64,000 nt of DNA, taken from assembly GCF_000812685.1 (NCBI RefSeq), contig NZ_JWIF01000063.1, forward strand, positions 62,001-126,000, given 5' to 3'. This DNA is from Halocynthiibacter namhaensis. GTDB taxonomy: Bacteria > Pseudomonadota > Alphaproteobacteria > Rhodobacterales > Rhodobacteraceae. Both the position numbers and the translations under genes were made by a program. The notes under the pieces were generated by a model that was given only the letters and a program-made list of their open reading frames with translations, made no database searches and was not told the DNA's origin. Within the stretch, counting starts at the first letter, position 1; each line of letters starts with the position of its first letter. Of the stretch, positions 53,875 through 63,016 are shown in pieces.

Positions 53875-54619
53875 CGGGTTGACCGACGATGGGTTTCTGT
53901 CGGGGCGGTTGCAAATCTTGCAGCCCCGCAAGGGGTATCGTGCAGGCGCTGATCCTGTGTTGCTGGCTGCCGCTTGTCCCGCCAAGCCCGGGGACAATGT
54001 TTTGGAGGCCGGTTGCGGGGCAGGGGTTGCATCAATCTGTCTAGGTGCACGTGTTGATGCGCTGACGCTGACGGGCCTTGAGCTGCAGGGGGAATATGCC
54101 GATTTGGCGTGCGAAAATGCAGCAAGAAATCACCAAACTCTCGAAGTTGTTGCGGGCGATATTCGGGCGATTCCCGGGCATATTAAGGCGCGTAGTTTCG
54201 ATCAAGTGATTATGAATCCACCATTTTTTGAGCGCACAAAAGGGTCATCTGCGCCTGACGCGGGAAAAGAAATCGCGCTGGCGGGTGAAACCCCGACGCA
54301 GGCTTGGATCGATTTGGCCGCGCGGCGCCTTAAACCAAAAGGGTATTTGACGCTGATTCACGATATTCGCCGTCTGCCCGATGTTTTGGCCGCCTGTCTT
54401 GGGCGGCTGGGCAGCATTGAGATCCTGCCGATATCCGCGCGTGAAGGTCGTAAGGCGCATTTGTTTTTGATGCGGGCCCGAAAGGGTGGGCGGGCAGATT
54501 TTATGCTGCATTCACCGTTGGTTACACATGTGGGCACGCAGCATTTGGAGGATGGCGAAAGCTATACACCTCAAATTCGCTCTATTTTACGAGAGGGTGC
54601 TGCACTAAAATTCCCTTAA
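53840..54619 (+). CDS. SAM-dependent methyltransferase, TrmN6-like
   Basis: 259-residue class I methyltransferase. The SAM motif is VLEAGCGAGVASICLGARV (near residue 53), and the N6-adenine methylase motif NPPF occurs in VIMNPPFFERTKGS (near residue 117). This combination fits tRNA1(Val) adenine-37 N6-methyltransferase relatives (YfiC/TrmN6). The C-terminal segment with ILPISAREGRKAHLFLMRAR is standard for the group. The start ATG at 53840 lies within DUF2007; a later start is possible because the first dozen residues are weakly conserved. Confidence 0.87.
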   Translation: MSISVLQQHFPDGLTDDGFLSGRLQILQPRKGYRAGADPVLLAAACPAKPGDNVLEAGCGAGVASICLGARVDALTLTGLELQGEYADLACENAARNHQTLEVVAGDIRAIPGHIKARSFDQVIMNPPFFERTKGSSAPDAGKEIALAGETPTQAWIDLAARRLKPKGYLTLIHDIRRLPDVLAACLGRLGSIEILPISAREGRKAHLFLMRARKGGRADFMLHSPLVTHVGTQHLEDGESYTPQIRSILREGAALKFP

Positions 54620-54757
54620 GATTAAGGTTTTGGCAAGGAAATGCTTCCAATCATCGGCGGAGAATGGGTTTTGAGTGGGTGTTTTCTGCACTGCAACGTG
54701 ACATGACTCAAATTCTGTGCTCGACTTGATTACACACTTTTGTAACGGAGGAATGCC

Positions 54758-54925
54758 ATGAGTAAGAGTTCGCACATCCAGGAACTCCACCGTAAACATC
54801 AATCTCTTTCTGAAAAAGTTGATCAGGAACAACGACATCCTGGTGCCGATCCCATTGAGATCGCAGCTATGAAGAAAGAAAAACTACGCCTTAAGGAAGA
54901 AATATCGCGTCTTTCCGGCGGGTAA
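54758..54925 (+). CDS. YdcH/DUF465 family small protein
   Basis: A 55-residue gene too short for routine calling. An excellent CGGAGGAA lies 5-12 nt before the ATG. The product starts MSKSSHIQELHRKHQSLSEK and continues VDQEQRHPGADP. Then comes a highly charged helix (AAMKKEKLRLKEEISRL). This is the classic YdcH/DUF465 pattern of a short helical hairpin. The family has no settled function. It lies between the methyltransferase gene and the convergent phbB terminator, as a probable single-gene unit. Confidence 0.85.
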   Translation: MSKSSHIQELHRKHQSLSEKVDQEQRHPGADPIEIAAMKKEKLRLKEEISRLSGG

Positions 54926-54990
54926 TATCTAATTTTCTTTCTTGCCTCCCAGATGGGATCCACACCCATGAGGATCGGGATCAAGACACC

Positions 54991-55020
54991 AAAAAAATAG
55001 GGCAGCCCCTTGGCCGCCCT
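54991..55020 (-). terminator. phbB terminator
   Basis: On the minus strand AGGGCGGCC (55020-55012), loop AAGG, GGCTGCCCT (55007-54999, one wobble), then A and seven Ts (54997-54991). It lies 24 nt past the phbB stop. Confidence 0.9.
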
Positions 55021-55043
55021 AACTCACATATTTTCAGCGAAAA

Positions 55044-55766
55044 CTATACGAAAAACTGCCCGCCATTTGCGGAGATCGTGGAACCGTTGATGAATTCAGC
55101 ATCATCGGACACCAAGAACTTTACACAGCGCGCGATTTCTTCTGGGGTGCCTAGGCGACCGGCTGGGATCTGGCTGATGATTGATTCGCGTATCTTTTCA
55201 GGCACCGCCATAACCATCTCTGTTCCGATGTAACCCGGACAAATTGCGTTTGCGGTGATGCCAAAACGCGCGCCTTCTTGCGCCAGAGATTTGGTGATGC
55301 CAAGGTCACCGGCCTTGGATGCGGCATAGTTGACCTGTGCAAATTGACCTTTTTGACCATTGATCGAAGAAATGGTCACGATGCGGCCAAATTTGCGCTC
55401 GCGCATTCCTGGCCAAATTGGGTGGGTCATATTGAAAACGCCCGACAGATTGGTGTCGATGACTTGCTGCCACTGCTCGCGGGTCATCTTATGGAAAGGG
55501 GCGTCGCGGGTGATGCCGGCGTTGTTCACGAGAACCTCCACTGGGCCCAAGTCGGCCTCGACCGCGGCGATTCCCGCGGTGCATGCGTCGTAATCTGCAA
55601 CGGACCATTTATAGGTCTTGATGCCTGTTTCTTCCGTGAACTTTGCGGCGGCCTCGTCGTTGCCGGCATAATTGGCTGCAACGGCATAGCCCGCATTTTT
55701 CAATGCAATCGAAATTGCGGCGCCGATGCCGCGTGTGCCGCCGGTTACCAATGCGGTTCGTGCCAT
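55044..55766 (-). CDS. phbB: acetoacetyl-CoA reductase
   Basis: 240-residue short-chain dehydrogenase that reduces acetoacetyl-CoA to (R)-3-hydroxybutyryl-CoA with NADPH for PHB synthesis. The nucleotide motif TGGTRGIGAAI is at the N-terminus. NNAGITRDAPFHKMTREQW identifies the PhbB group. The catalytic set is in TISSINGQKGQFAQVNY (Ser and Tyr) and AASKAG (Lys). It lies 160 nt downstream of phbA, with its own terminator at the 3' end. A hairpin terminator between them suggests separate transcripts as well as some read-through. PHB synthase is not in view. Confidence 0.95.
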   Translation of the reverse strand: MARTALVTGGTRGIGAAISIALKNAGYAVAANYAGNDEAAAKFTEETGIKTYKWSVADYDACTAGIAAVEADLGPVEVLVNNAGITRDAPFHKMTREQWQQVIDTNLSGVFNMTHPIWPGMRERKFGRIVTISSINGQKGQFAQVNYAASKAGDLGITKSLAQEGARFGITANAICPGYIGTEMVMAVPEKIRESIISQIPAGRLGTPEEIARCVKFLVSDDAEFINGSTISANGGQFFV

Positions 55767-55861
55767 GTCTGCTCTCCCAAAAAATAAATCCGTTCAGCAA
55801 CTCTTTAAAACATTTTCACACCATTTCGCAAGATTATTTCGCCATGAATTGCCGCATTGCA

Positions 55862-55895
55862 GAAAAAAGACGCCAACAGGGTTGCTGTTGGCGTC
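55862..55895 (-). terminator. phbA terminator
   Basis: On the minus strand GACGCCAACAG (55895-55885), loop CAACC, CTGTTGGCGTC (55879-55869), perfect 11-bp stem, followed by TTTTTT (from 55868). It lies 32 nt after the phbA stop. Confidence 0.9.
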
Positions 55896-55926
55896 CTAAA
55901 TTAAAAATGAAACGCTTACGTGACAG

Positions 55927-57102
55927 TTAACGTTCGATGCAAATTGCAACGCCCATGCCACCACCGATGCATAGGGTCGCCAAGCCTTTCTTGGCATCGC
56001 GGCGCTGCATTTCGAACAGTAGCGTATTAAGAACGCGACAGCCCGATGCACCAATTGGATGGCCAATCGCGATGGCGCCACCGTTTACATTCACGATCTC
56101 AGGGTCCCAGCCCATATCTTTGTTCACGGCACAGGCTTGGGCGGCGAAGGCCTCATTTGCTTCGACAAGATCCAGATCTGACGCTGACCAACCTGCCTTT
56201 TCTAAAGCTTTTTTCGACGCGTGGACTGGCCCCATTCCCATGATGGAAGGATCAAGGCCTGCTGTCGCATAGGATGCTATGCGGGCCATCGGTGTGAGGC
56301 CTCGTTTTTCAGTGTTTTCGGCACTCATCATAAGAACAGCTGCAGCGCCATCGTTGATGCCTGATGCGTTTGCCGCAGTTACGGAGCCGCCGTCGCGCAC
56401 GAAAGCTGGGCGCAATTTTTGCATGGATTCCAATGTTGCACCGTGGCGGATGTATTCATCCGCATCGACAATGATCTCGCCTTTGCGTGTCTTGATCGTG
56501 AAAGGCGTGATTTCATCAACAAACAGCCCAGCCTTCTGAGCTGCCTCAGCTTTGTTTTGGGACGCAACGGCGAATTGATCCTGCATTTCGCGACTGATTT
56601 CCCATTGGTTTGCAACATTTTCAGCAGTCTGCCCCATGTGGTAGCCGTTGAACGCATCCCAAAGCCCGTCGCGAATCATGGAATCGATATATTTGACGTC
56701 ACCCATTTTGTGACCCGCCCGCAGATGTGCAACATGCGGGGACAAAGACATGTTTTCTTGGCCGCCAGCTGCCACGATCTCAGCATCGCCAAGCATGATA
56801 TGCTGCGCGCCAAGTGCAACAGTGCGCAAGCCAGATCCGCAAACTTGGTTGATGCTCCAGGCCGAGCTTTCTTTTGGAAGGCCTGCATTGATATGTGCTT
56901 GGCGTGCCGGGTTCTGTCCTTGGCCTGCCTGTAAAACCTGCCCCAGAATGGTTTCTGAAACATGGGCCTTTTCGATGCCAGCCCGGGCAACAACCGCTTC
57001 CAGCACGGCACTGCCGAGATCATGGGCCGGTGTGTTCGCAAACGCACCGCTAAAACTTCCGACTGCGGTACGCGCCGCAGAAACAATAACTACATTGGTC
57101 AT
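55927..57102 (-). CDS. phbA: acetyl-CoA acetyltransferase (beta-ketothiolase)
   Basis: 391-residue thiolase condensing two acetyl-CoA into acetoacetyl-CoA, the first step to PHB. The nucleophile cysteine is in [19 protein letters not shown] (near 88), the histidine in [14 protein letters not shown] and the second cysteine in [24 protein letters not shown] is a family mark. The start at 57102 ([17 protein letters not shown]) has GGGAGA upstream. It forms a gene pair with phbB. The 156 nt before it, up to the EAL gene, contains no further gene. Confidence 0.95.
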   Translation of the reverse strand: MTNVVIVSAARTAVGSFSGAFANTPAHDLGSAVLEAVVARAGIEKAHVSETILGQVLQAGQGQNPARQAHINAGLPKESSAWSINQVCGSGLRTVALGAQHIMLGDAEIVAAGGQENMSLSPHVAHLRAGHKMGDVKYIDSMIRDGLWDAFNGYHMGQTAENVANQWEISREMQDQFAVASQNKAEAAQKAGLFVDEITPFTIKTRKGEIIVDADEYIRHGATLESMQKLRPAFVRDGGSVTAANASGINDGAAAVLMMSAENTEKRGLTPMARIASYATAGLDPSIMGMGPVHASKKALEKAGWSASDLDLVEANEAFAAQACAVNKDMGWDPEIVNVNGGAIAIGHPIGASGCRVLNTLLFEMQRRDAKKGLATLCIGGGMGVAICIER

Positions 57103-57258
57103 TCTCGTCTCCCTCATTGGATGCGCCGGTGCAGGTTACGCCATCACCCAAACGCGCTTGCGAGGGAGGTTAGGGGGAAATTTTTTAAAGAGCAATGCAG
57201 TTGCAGAGGAAAACTGCTGCATCGCAGCAATTGGCGTTATCAGATGTTGAGAATTGGA

Positions 57259-58104
57259 TTATGCACGTGACTGATTTGCTTTTTCGCGCTGCTCCATTGG
57301 GTTTACCATTGTTGGGCTTCCAAAGTAATACCCCTGAAGGCAGTCGATCCCAATGTCTTGTAGAACGGCTATGTCATCTTGGCTTTCCACACATTCTGCG
57401 ACCGTAAACATGTCGAAATGTCGGGCAATAGACACAAGTGCGCGGGTTAAAACCTGGTTGTCTGAATTATTGGCGATACCAGTGATGAATTGCCCATCGA
57501 TCTTGATGACGTCAAAGAAAAAATCCTTGAAAAACCGGAAGGCCGTATACCCCGCGCCGAAGTCGTCTAAGGCAAACGCGATGCCTTGGCTTTGCAGGTC
57601 GGCCATGAAGCTTGTGACCAGTTCGGGCATCTGCATCGCAGATGATTCTGTGATTTCAAGAATTAGACGTTCGCCAATTGTGTCATTCTGCGCCAATCCA
57701 GCGTTTAACGCCTTAACCCAAGGGGCATATCCGATTGAACGTGCAGACATGTTGATAGACAAGCGCAGGCTTTGATCATCCGCCAAGGCCCGCAATCCCA
57801 GTTCAATCGCGCGACAATCAATGAGGCGACCAAGTTCATTGTTTTCAATTTGATTTATGAATTCCTTGGCTGGAATAATGCGCCCGTTTTCGTCCAATAC
57901 CCGAACCAAGCCTTCATGGAATGAAATTTGGTCAAGCTGATCGGACCGCACAATGGGCTGATACGCCAATGCAACGTTTCGATTGACCAAGGACTTGTGG
58001 ACCATCTGTAAGATATCGCGATCACGATGTGCCAGGACGCGCGACAGTGGCCCCCCGCCAGTTCCTTCATCACCGGTGTCAAATTTCAACTCATCACTTA
58101 ACAT
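57259..58104 (-). CDS. EAL-domain protein (putative c-di-GMP phosphodiesterase)
   Basis: 281 residues, essentially a stand-alone EAL domain after a 35-residue lead. The signature reads HEGLVRV instead of the usual EALxR, but the glutamate is kept. The other ligand positions are also present: LSINMSA (N), LILEITESSA (E), ALDDFGAGY (DD), VIKIDGQF (K, D), TVAECVES (E) and LQGYYFGSP (Q). Catalysis is therefore plausible. There is no GGDEF or sensory domain and no membrane helix. It stands alone on the minus strand. Its partner or signal is unknown. Confidence 0.88.
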   Translation of the reverse strand: MLSDELKFDTGDEGTGGGPLSRVLAHRDRDILQMVHKSLVNRNVALAYQPIVRSDQLDQISFHEGLVRVLDENGRIIPAKEFINQIENNELGRLIDCRAIELGLRALADDQSLRLSINMSARSIGYAPWVKALNAGLAQNDTIGERLILEITESSAMQMPELVTSFMADLQSQGIAFALDDFGAGYTAFRFFKDFFFDVIKIDGQFITGIANNSDNQVLTRALVSIARHFDMFTVAECVESQDDIAVLQDIGIDCLQGYYFGSPTMVNPMEQREKANQSRA

Positions 58105-58241
58105 TCTATGTCCCGGATTTTGTGCTAGAATTACAAAAACAGATTGTGCTGAAATCCTTAAGGTCCCATGAATAATCGAGTTTTTGATGAATTTGAATCA
58201 AATGAAAGCGGGAAGAGAAAGCCCTTGGGAGATTGAGTGAT

Positions 58242-58826
58242 ATGACAGATCGTTGCGGATGGGTTGGAATTGAATCAATTTATTTGGCTTATCATGACGC
58301 AGAGTGGGGCGTTCCTGAATACGACTCACGCGCTTTGTGGGAGAAATTGGTTTTAGATGGATTTCAGGCGGGTCTCAGCTGGTTAACGATCCTGAAGAAA
58401 CGCGAGAACTTCCGCAAAGCCTTTGAGGGGTTCCATCCCGAAGTGATTGCCACTTGGGATGAAGACGACGTCGAACGTTTGCTACAAGACGCGGGAATCA
58501 TCCGGCACCGTGGCAAGATCGCCGCGACGATTACCAACGCGCAGGCTTATTTGCGCATTCAGGAAACCCAGCCTTTTGCTGATTTTCTGTGGGGTTATTT
58601 TGATCACAAGGTCGAACAAAACAGCTGGGCATCCCAAGCCGACGTTCCCACACAAGACGCGCGGTCATTGCAGATTTCAAAAGACCTGAAAAAGGCCGGG
58701 TTCAAGTTCTGCGGACCAACCATTGTGTATGCTTTCATGGAGGCATCGGGCTTTATGAACAATCACCTCACCACCTGCCACCGCCACAAAGAAGTGGCCG
58801 CGATGGCACGCGAAAATCAGGTATAA
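58242..58826 (+). CDS. tag: DNA-3-methyladenine glycosylase I
   Basis: 194-residue base-excision repair enzyme that removes 3-methyladenine. The zinc-binding and substrate elements of the Tag family are visible: RCGWV at the N-terminus, YHDAEWGVPEYDSRALWEKL, then DGFQAGLSWLTILKKRENFR, and a C-terminal TCHRHKE for zinc. The ATG at 58242 is preferred over a TTG at 58233. It follows a 22-codon open frame with a plausible ribosome site (58168-58236). The 3' end overlaps the convergent FAD-oxidoreductase gene by 10 nt. Confidence 0.93.
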   Translation: MTDRCGWVGIESIYLAYHDAEWGVPEYDSRALWEKLVLDGFQAGLSWLTILKKRENFRKAFEGFHPEVIATWDEDDVERLLQDAGIIRHRGKIAATITNAQAYLRIQETQPFADFLWGYFDHKVEQNSWASQADVPTQDARSLQISKDLKKAGFKFCGPTIVYAFMEASGFMNNHLTTCHRHKEVAAMARENQV

Positions 58827-60187
58827 CGCGCGCCCTGACGATCAAGTTCTTTGCGCACAAGTGTGAGGTCAATATCAGCAACACCCTTGCCCGTTTTCAC
58901 AGACACTGCCGCGGCAATCCCGGCGGCCTGACCGGCAACGGCACAGCAGGCCATGTTGCGGGTGGCGGCGTGGCTTGTGGTGTCGCCGCCGGTGATCCGG
59001 CCTGAGACCAGTAGGTTCTCGATCTTTTTGGGCAGTAGATTGCGGTAAGGGATCTGGAAATACCGCCCGGTGGTTGGCAAGATTAGAATGCCGTAGCCAT
59101 CGATGAATTCAGGGAAGATCCCAACGCTGTCTTCAAAGCGCCCTTGTTCGCGTACATCCTGCCCGGTCATATTGTAAACCGTATCCACCTTGCGCGTGTC
59201 CCGAATGCCCAGCGACATACCAAAGTTGCGCAGGCGAATACCTTCACACCCCGGCGTATAGGCGCGCAGGGCCTCAATCGCCAGCATCGCCTGTCGACGG
59301 CCTTCGATCTCATAGGTGGTCAGACTGTCGGGATCGGTGCCATCGCAATTCGCCATATGAATCAAGTTCATATAGGTCAGTTCGCCCGTGTCATGACAGG
59401 CCCCCCAGGTGCCCGCGATGGTATTTAGATTGGGTGGAATTATCCCGTCTTTGATCGCTTGCGCAAAAGGTTTGTGCAGGAAAGGCGAGAACATCTCGTC
59501 CTCTTTGCCAGTTGTTTCGATGTTCCATTCACCGCCGCCACCCCAGTCTTTATAGGTCTGCGGATCGGCCTTGATGCCATCCATGAATTTCTGCTTATCA
59601 ACGCCTGCCACATGGAACATCACAGAGGCTGCCATCATCTTTTCGACCGGAGTGGTGAACACAGGCGCACCGGCGCGCTGGGCGACATCTGCATCCCCCG
59701 TGGCATCAATCACCCGTTTGGCAAGGATCGCTTCGCGCCCGGCTTTGGATTCGGTGATCGCCCCGATGATTGTGTTGCCCTCCATGATCGGCGCTACAAA
59801 CTGGCGATGCAGCATGGGACGGATGTTGGGTTCATTCAAAACCATCTGGTCCGCAACCAATTTGAAACCCTCGGAATCGATCTCATAGGATAAGGATTGG
59901 CTTTCTGGCACCGCCGCGCCCATTTCTTTCGCGCGGTCTTCAAATTCACGTGCAATTCCGTCGGATTCCACGGTTTCCTCGTGGCGATACCAATGCATGC
60001 CTTCGACGCCAACAACTGTCAGGTTCCCACCGAAACAGCCAAAGCGTTCAACCAGTGTCACCTCTACCCCGGCCCGGGCCGCTGCAAGGGCTGCCGGCAA
60101 CCCACCCGGGCCAGACCCAATCACCAAAACATCGGTTTCATGAATCACATCAATTTCGCGGGCGGGTTCAGTGATTTTGCGGGTCAT
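58817..60187 (-). CDS. FAD-dependent oxidoreductase (FAD_oxidored type)
   Basis: 456 residues. The N-terminal FAD motif is VLVIGSGPGGLPAALAAARA followed by GVEVTLVERFGCFGGNLTVV, typical of the PF12831-like group. RVIDATGDADVAQRAGAPV and the late GGDTTSHAATRNMACCAVAG with QAAGIAAAV complete the FAD-binding pattern. There is no signal peptide. The reaction is not known; the group is often found in catabolic clusters. It follows the alpha/beta hydrolase gene by 92 nt on the same strand and may form a transcript with the fatty-acid-hydroxylase genes. Confidence 0.85.
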   Translation of the reverse strand: MTRKITEPAREIDVIHETDVLVIGSGPGGLPAALAAARAGVEVTLVERFGCFGGNLTVVGVEGMHWYRHEETVESDGIAREFEDRAKEMGAAVPESQSLSYEIDSEGFKLVADQMVLNEPNIRPMLHRQFVAPIMEGNTIIGAITESKAGREAILAKRVIDATGDADVAQRAGAPVFTTPVEKMMAASVMFHVAGVDKQKFMDGIKADPQTYKDWGGGGEWNIETTGKEDEMFSPFLHKPFAQAIKDGIIPPNLNTIAGTWGACHDTGELTYMNLIHMANCDGTDPDSLTTYEIEGRRQAMLAIEALRAYTPGCEGIRLRNFGMSLGIRDTRKVDTVYNMTGQDVREQGRFEDSVGIFPEFIDGYGILILPTTGRYFQIPYRNLLPKKIENLLVSGRITGGDTTSHAATRNMACCAVAGQAAGIAAAVSVKTGKGVADIDLTLVRKELDRQGARYT

Positions 60188-60279
60188 CGTGGGCCTTTCC
60201 TATGGTCAGATCATATGAACGATGCGCGCAGCACCCCGCGAGGCCAATTCCGACCCCGATGTCGCTTTTAAGAAAATAA

Positions 60280-61071
60280 CTACAACTTCACATGCGCAAG
60301 CGTGGAGTAATGCTCGCGGTCTTCGACTTCATGAAGCGTGCAGGATTTTCCAAAGCATTCGCGCAATGCAACTGACATCTGCGGTGGGGACCAGCTATCC
60401 TTGCTGCCGTGCCAAAGATCAACGGGGCACTGCACTTTTGGCAACTCATCACGCCAATCCTGAACATAAGCCTGAACATATGAAAGATATGTTTCGCGCC
60501 TATTGATAAAGCTTTCTCGCAATGCGGTGCCCATGACCTGCATGAAGTCAGGATCTTGCAGCAAATCACTTTCCATTGGGCCGCATTTAGCGAACAACAT
60601 ATTCAGGATCAGACCGGGTGAGAGGCGCGAAACAATGCCCTGAAAGACAGTGAGAAGCCGCAGAAGTTTTGGGTTTTTGGCAGCCAGTTCAAACACGGGT
60701 TGCCCGGCCATATGGGGCAGAAAATCCCCCGACTGCAAAGGTGTAGCAGGGGATATGAGTGTCAATTGGGCAACGCGATCTGGCCGTGAGGCCGCGATCA
60801 TAATGGCAGCCATCGCCCCGATGGAAAAGCCAACCAAATGCACGGGATCGGTATCGGCACCTTCCGCGGCCAGTGCATCCGCCAGCGCCTGATGGGCAAG
60901 CTCAGGTGGATAGTGCAGAAGATCCAGCGCCACGGTCTCTACCCCCGGATTGGCCCGCGCCAGAAGATCCGCATCTGCTGCGCTGCCGGGCATTCCATGA
61001 CAAAAGTATATCTTCCTCAAAACATCGGATCCTATCGTTACCATAAGGGGAGACTGATTGTCCCCGTTCAT
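60280..61071 (-). CDS. alpha/beta hydrolase
   Basis: 263 residues from the chosen start MNGDNQSPLMV (61071); an ATG at 61044 is an alternative and the ribosome sites are weak at both. The catalytic set is visible: FCHGMPGSAADAD (oxyanion region), serine in LVGFSIGAMAAI, aspartate in WHGSKDSWSP and histidine in DREHYST. No membrane anchor. The substrate is unknown. It lies 46 nt downstream of the fatty-acid hydroxylase gene and 92 nt upstream of the FAD-oxidoreductase gene, all on the minus strand, so a small lipid-modifying operon is possible. Confidence 0.85.
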   Translation of the reverse strand: MNGDNQSPLMVTIGSDVLRKIYFCHGMPGSAADADLLARANPGVETVALDLLHYPPELAHQALADALAAEGADTDPVHLVGFSIGAMAAIMIAASRPDRVAQLTLISPATPLQSGDFLPHMAGQPVFELAAKNPKLLRLLTVFQGIVSRLSPGLILNMLFAKCGPMESDLLQDPDFMQVMGTALRESFINRRETYLSYVQAYVQDWRDELPKVQCPVDLWHGSKDSWSPPQMSVALRECFGKSCTLHEVEDREHYSTLAHVKL

Positions 61072-61117
61072 ACGTCCATATAGGTGCCAAGCCGAGATGG
61101 TGCTTTGTCGCTGTCGT

Positions 61118-62059
61118 CTATGCCTTATAATCCTCAAAGCCGGGCGTGCCTGCGGTTTCGGGGTTTCGTGCCACATGGCGGCGTTTCAATAATTCGGTCG
61201 ACCCGCCCTTGCCGTCATGACGCCAGCCTGGAGGTTTCACGGCGTAATTCCAGCGGTCTTTCCAGGTCAATCCCGGTTGCCGCCAATCGCGCCAGATCGC
61301 GACCCATTCATGAAAGGCCACGCGGATGGGGTTGAACGTGCCGATATTGTGGATCAGCCCGTAGTCGACTTTTTCGTCCTGTACCTCGGGCACAAAGGTG
61401 CCAAACATCTTATCCCAGATGATAAACACACCGGCGTAATTGGCATCCAGATAACGCGGATTGCGCCCGTGGTGCACGCGGTGGTGGCTTGGGGTGTTCA
61501 TCACTGCCTCAAACCAGCGGGGCATTTTGTCGATGGCTTCGGTGTGGATCCAGAATTGATAAATCAGGTTCACACCACCCACAAACAGCACCATCGCCGG
61601 ATGAAATCCCAGCAAGATTAAGGGGGCACGCACCACCATCATCAAGGTGAACGTGCCAGTCCAGGTCTGGCGCAGAGCGGTGGTCAGATTGTAATGCTGG
61701 CTTGAGTGATGGTTCACATGTGAGGCCCATACCCAGCGCACGCGATGGCCAAAGCGATGCACCCAGTAATAGCGCAGATCATCCAGCACGAAACAAATCA
61801 CCACCACCAGCACAGATGCGCCAAGATTGATCGGTGTCAGCCACCAAAGGAAGGTAAAGCAATTCCAGGCGATGAAGCCCAGCAGAATGCCAGACACAAC
61901 AGACCCAACCCCCATGAAAAGTGAGGTCATGGCGTCGCGTGTTTCATACCGTCCACCACGTTTTTTGAAGGTGATCCAGGCGATTTCAACAAGGATCAAC
62001 AGGATGAAAAACGGCACCGCGTAATCGGTGACTTTTGGGTAGATTAACATATCAGTCAT
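61118..62059 (-). CDS. sterol desaturase / fatty acid hydroxylase family protein
   Basis: 313-residue integral membrane di-iron oxygenase. The histidine clusters are complete: YYWVHRFGHRVRWVWASH (HxxxH), VNHHSSQHYNL, and MNTPSHHRVHHGRNPRYLDA. Three or four membrane helices precede the first cluster (PFFILLILVEIAWITF, IAWNCFTFLWWLTP). Members hydroxylate or desaturate fatty acids, sterols or carotenoids; the lipid here is unknown. Its start overlaps the stop region of the small upstream gene by 8 nt, so the two are coupled. Confidence 0.9.
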   Translation of the reverse strand: MTDMLIYPKVTDYAVPFFILLILVEIAWITFKKRGGRYETRDAMTSLFMGVGSVVSGILLGFIAWNCFTFLWWLTPINLGASVLVVVICFVLDDLRYYWVHRFGHRVRWVWASHVNHHSSQHYNLTTALRQTWTGTFTLMMVVRAPLILLGFHPAMVLFVGGVNLIYQFWIHTEAIDKMPRWFEAVMNTPSHHRVHHGRNPRYLDANYAGVFIIWDKMFGTFVPEVQDEKVDYGLIHNIGTFNPIRVAFHEWVAIWRDWRQPGLTWKDRWNYAVKPPGWRHDGKGGSTELLKRRHVARNPETAGTPGFEDYKA

Positions 62060-62462
62060 TGCGGGTCTCCTGCTGGTGGGCGTTGATGCGGGCCTGCCAA
62101 ATCGTACATTCTTTCGGGGTCAGGGTGAGCCGCGCTTTTGGGTCGTCATACTCTGGAAACGTCAATGTTAGACCCTGTTTTACGGTGATGACTTGGGCCG
62201 CACCCAGATGGTGGATCACGCTATCAATGCCAAAACTGCGCAAAAGCCAAAGCCCGCTGCCCACCTCCACCAGCGCCGCACGCCCATCAGCGGCCACAAT
62301 GATATCACGCGGTTTCGCACCGGGCCTGTGACGCAACCAATGCAGGCGCGCGTCCTCAACCGTGGTGAACCGCAAATCCTGCGAGCAGCCCGCAAACCGC
62401 ATCGCCCCCCAAGCAATGATCAACCCGACCACAACCATGGGTGCAAGTATATGTAATGGCAT
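62052..62462 (-). CDS. uncharacterised small membrane-anchored protein
   Basis: 136 residues, not recognised. One N-terminal membrane helix (MPLHILAPMVVVGLIIAWGA), then a soluble domain of about 110 residues with a possible cysteine pair (AGCSQ and KECTIW) and a long stretch RDIIVAADGRAALVEVGSGL. The start at 62462 has GGGAGAGA upstream. It overlaps the fatty-acid hydroxylase gene by 8 nt and probably assists it or shares its transcript. Divergent from the gene at 62570 over 107 nt. Confidence 0.72.
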   Translation of the reverse strand: MPLHILAPMVVVGLIIAWGAMRFAGCSQDLRFTTVEDARLHWLRHRPGAKPRDIIVAADGRAALVEVGSGLWLLRSFGIDSVIHHLGAAQVITVKQGLTLTFPEYDDPKARLTLTPKECTIWQARINAHQQETRND

Positions 62463-62569
62463 TCGTCTCTCCCTGCCTGCCATTGGGGCCAAGGAAGCGG
62501 CATCCTGTCAACGGGGCCGTGGCGTCAAGAGGGATAGCTGCTCCTATGATGATCTGTTAAGTACGAGAC

Positions 62570-63013
62570 ATGCCAACGCTTGAAGTTATATCTCTTGGTG
62601 CAACGAACGTGCCTGATCTGTCGGATCTAACGGTCTTTGTTGCAAGGGGCGATACGCATTTGAAATCAGATCGAGCGTTGTTTCAGGACGATTTGGATGC
62701 GTTGGCTGGCGTGATTGTGCACCTAGGTACACGACACAAAGGGACGACGGTTTGGTCGTGTGGGGGTGAAGTTTCATGGAATGAAGCCCGTGATGGATAT
62801 TTTGGATTTCATAGCGACGCACTGCGAGACATAAATCTAATGTTGGGGAGGCTATGGGATGTTTCGCCATCCCGGAAGCTGATGTTTCTGTCGGATATTC
62901 AGGGTGGCCCGGAAGAAGCCCGCAGGGTCACTTTGTCAAGCAACGCTGACTTTTTCAAGCTTGCAGAAGCCGCGATGCTTCGCTTCAATACCATATATAC
63001 GCTGCATGGTTAA
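62570..63013 (+). CDS. uncharacterised cytoplasmic protein
   Basis: 147 residues, not recognised. No signal peptide or membrane helix. The protein appears mixed alpha/beta: TLEVISLGATNVPDLSDLTV, a histidine in HLGTRHKGTTVW, SCGGEVSW, then RKLMFLSDIQGGPEEARRVT. Nothing matches a known catalytic motif. It stands alone, its stop 3 nt from the stop of the convergent tlpA-like gene, with no terminator visible between. Base composition is close to that of its neighbours, so recent transfer is not obvious. Confidence 0.6.
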   Translation: MPTLEVISLGATNVPDLSDLTVFVARGDTHLKSDRALFQDDLDALAGVIVHLGTRHKGTTVWSCGGEVSWNEARDGYFGFHSDALRDINLMLGRLWDVSPSRKLMFLSDIQGGPEEARRVTLSSNADFFKLAEAAMLRFNTIYTLHG

Positions 63014-63016
63014 ACG

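Noticed and set aside
58817-58826. Overlap of tag and the FAD-oxidoreductase gene as a sign of a wrong gene end
   Set aside because: Both reading frames reach plausible C-termini; a 10-nt convergent overlap is common in compact genomes.
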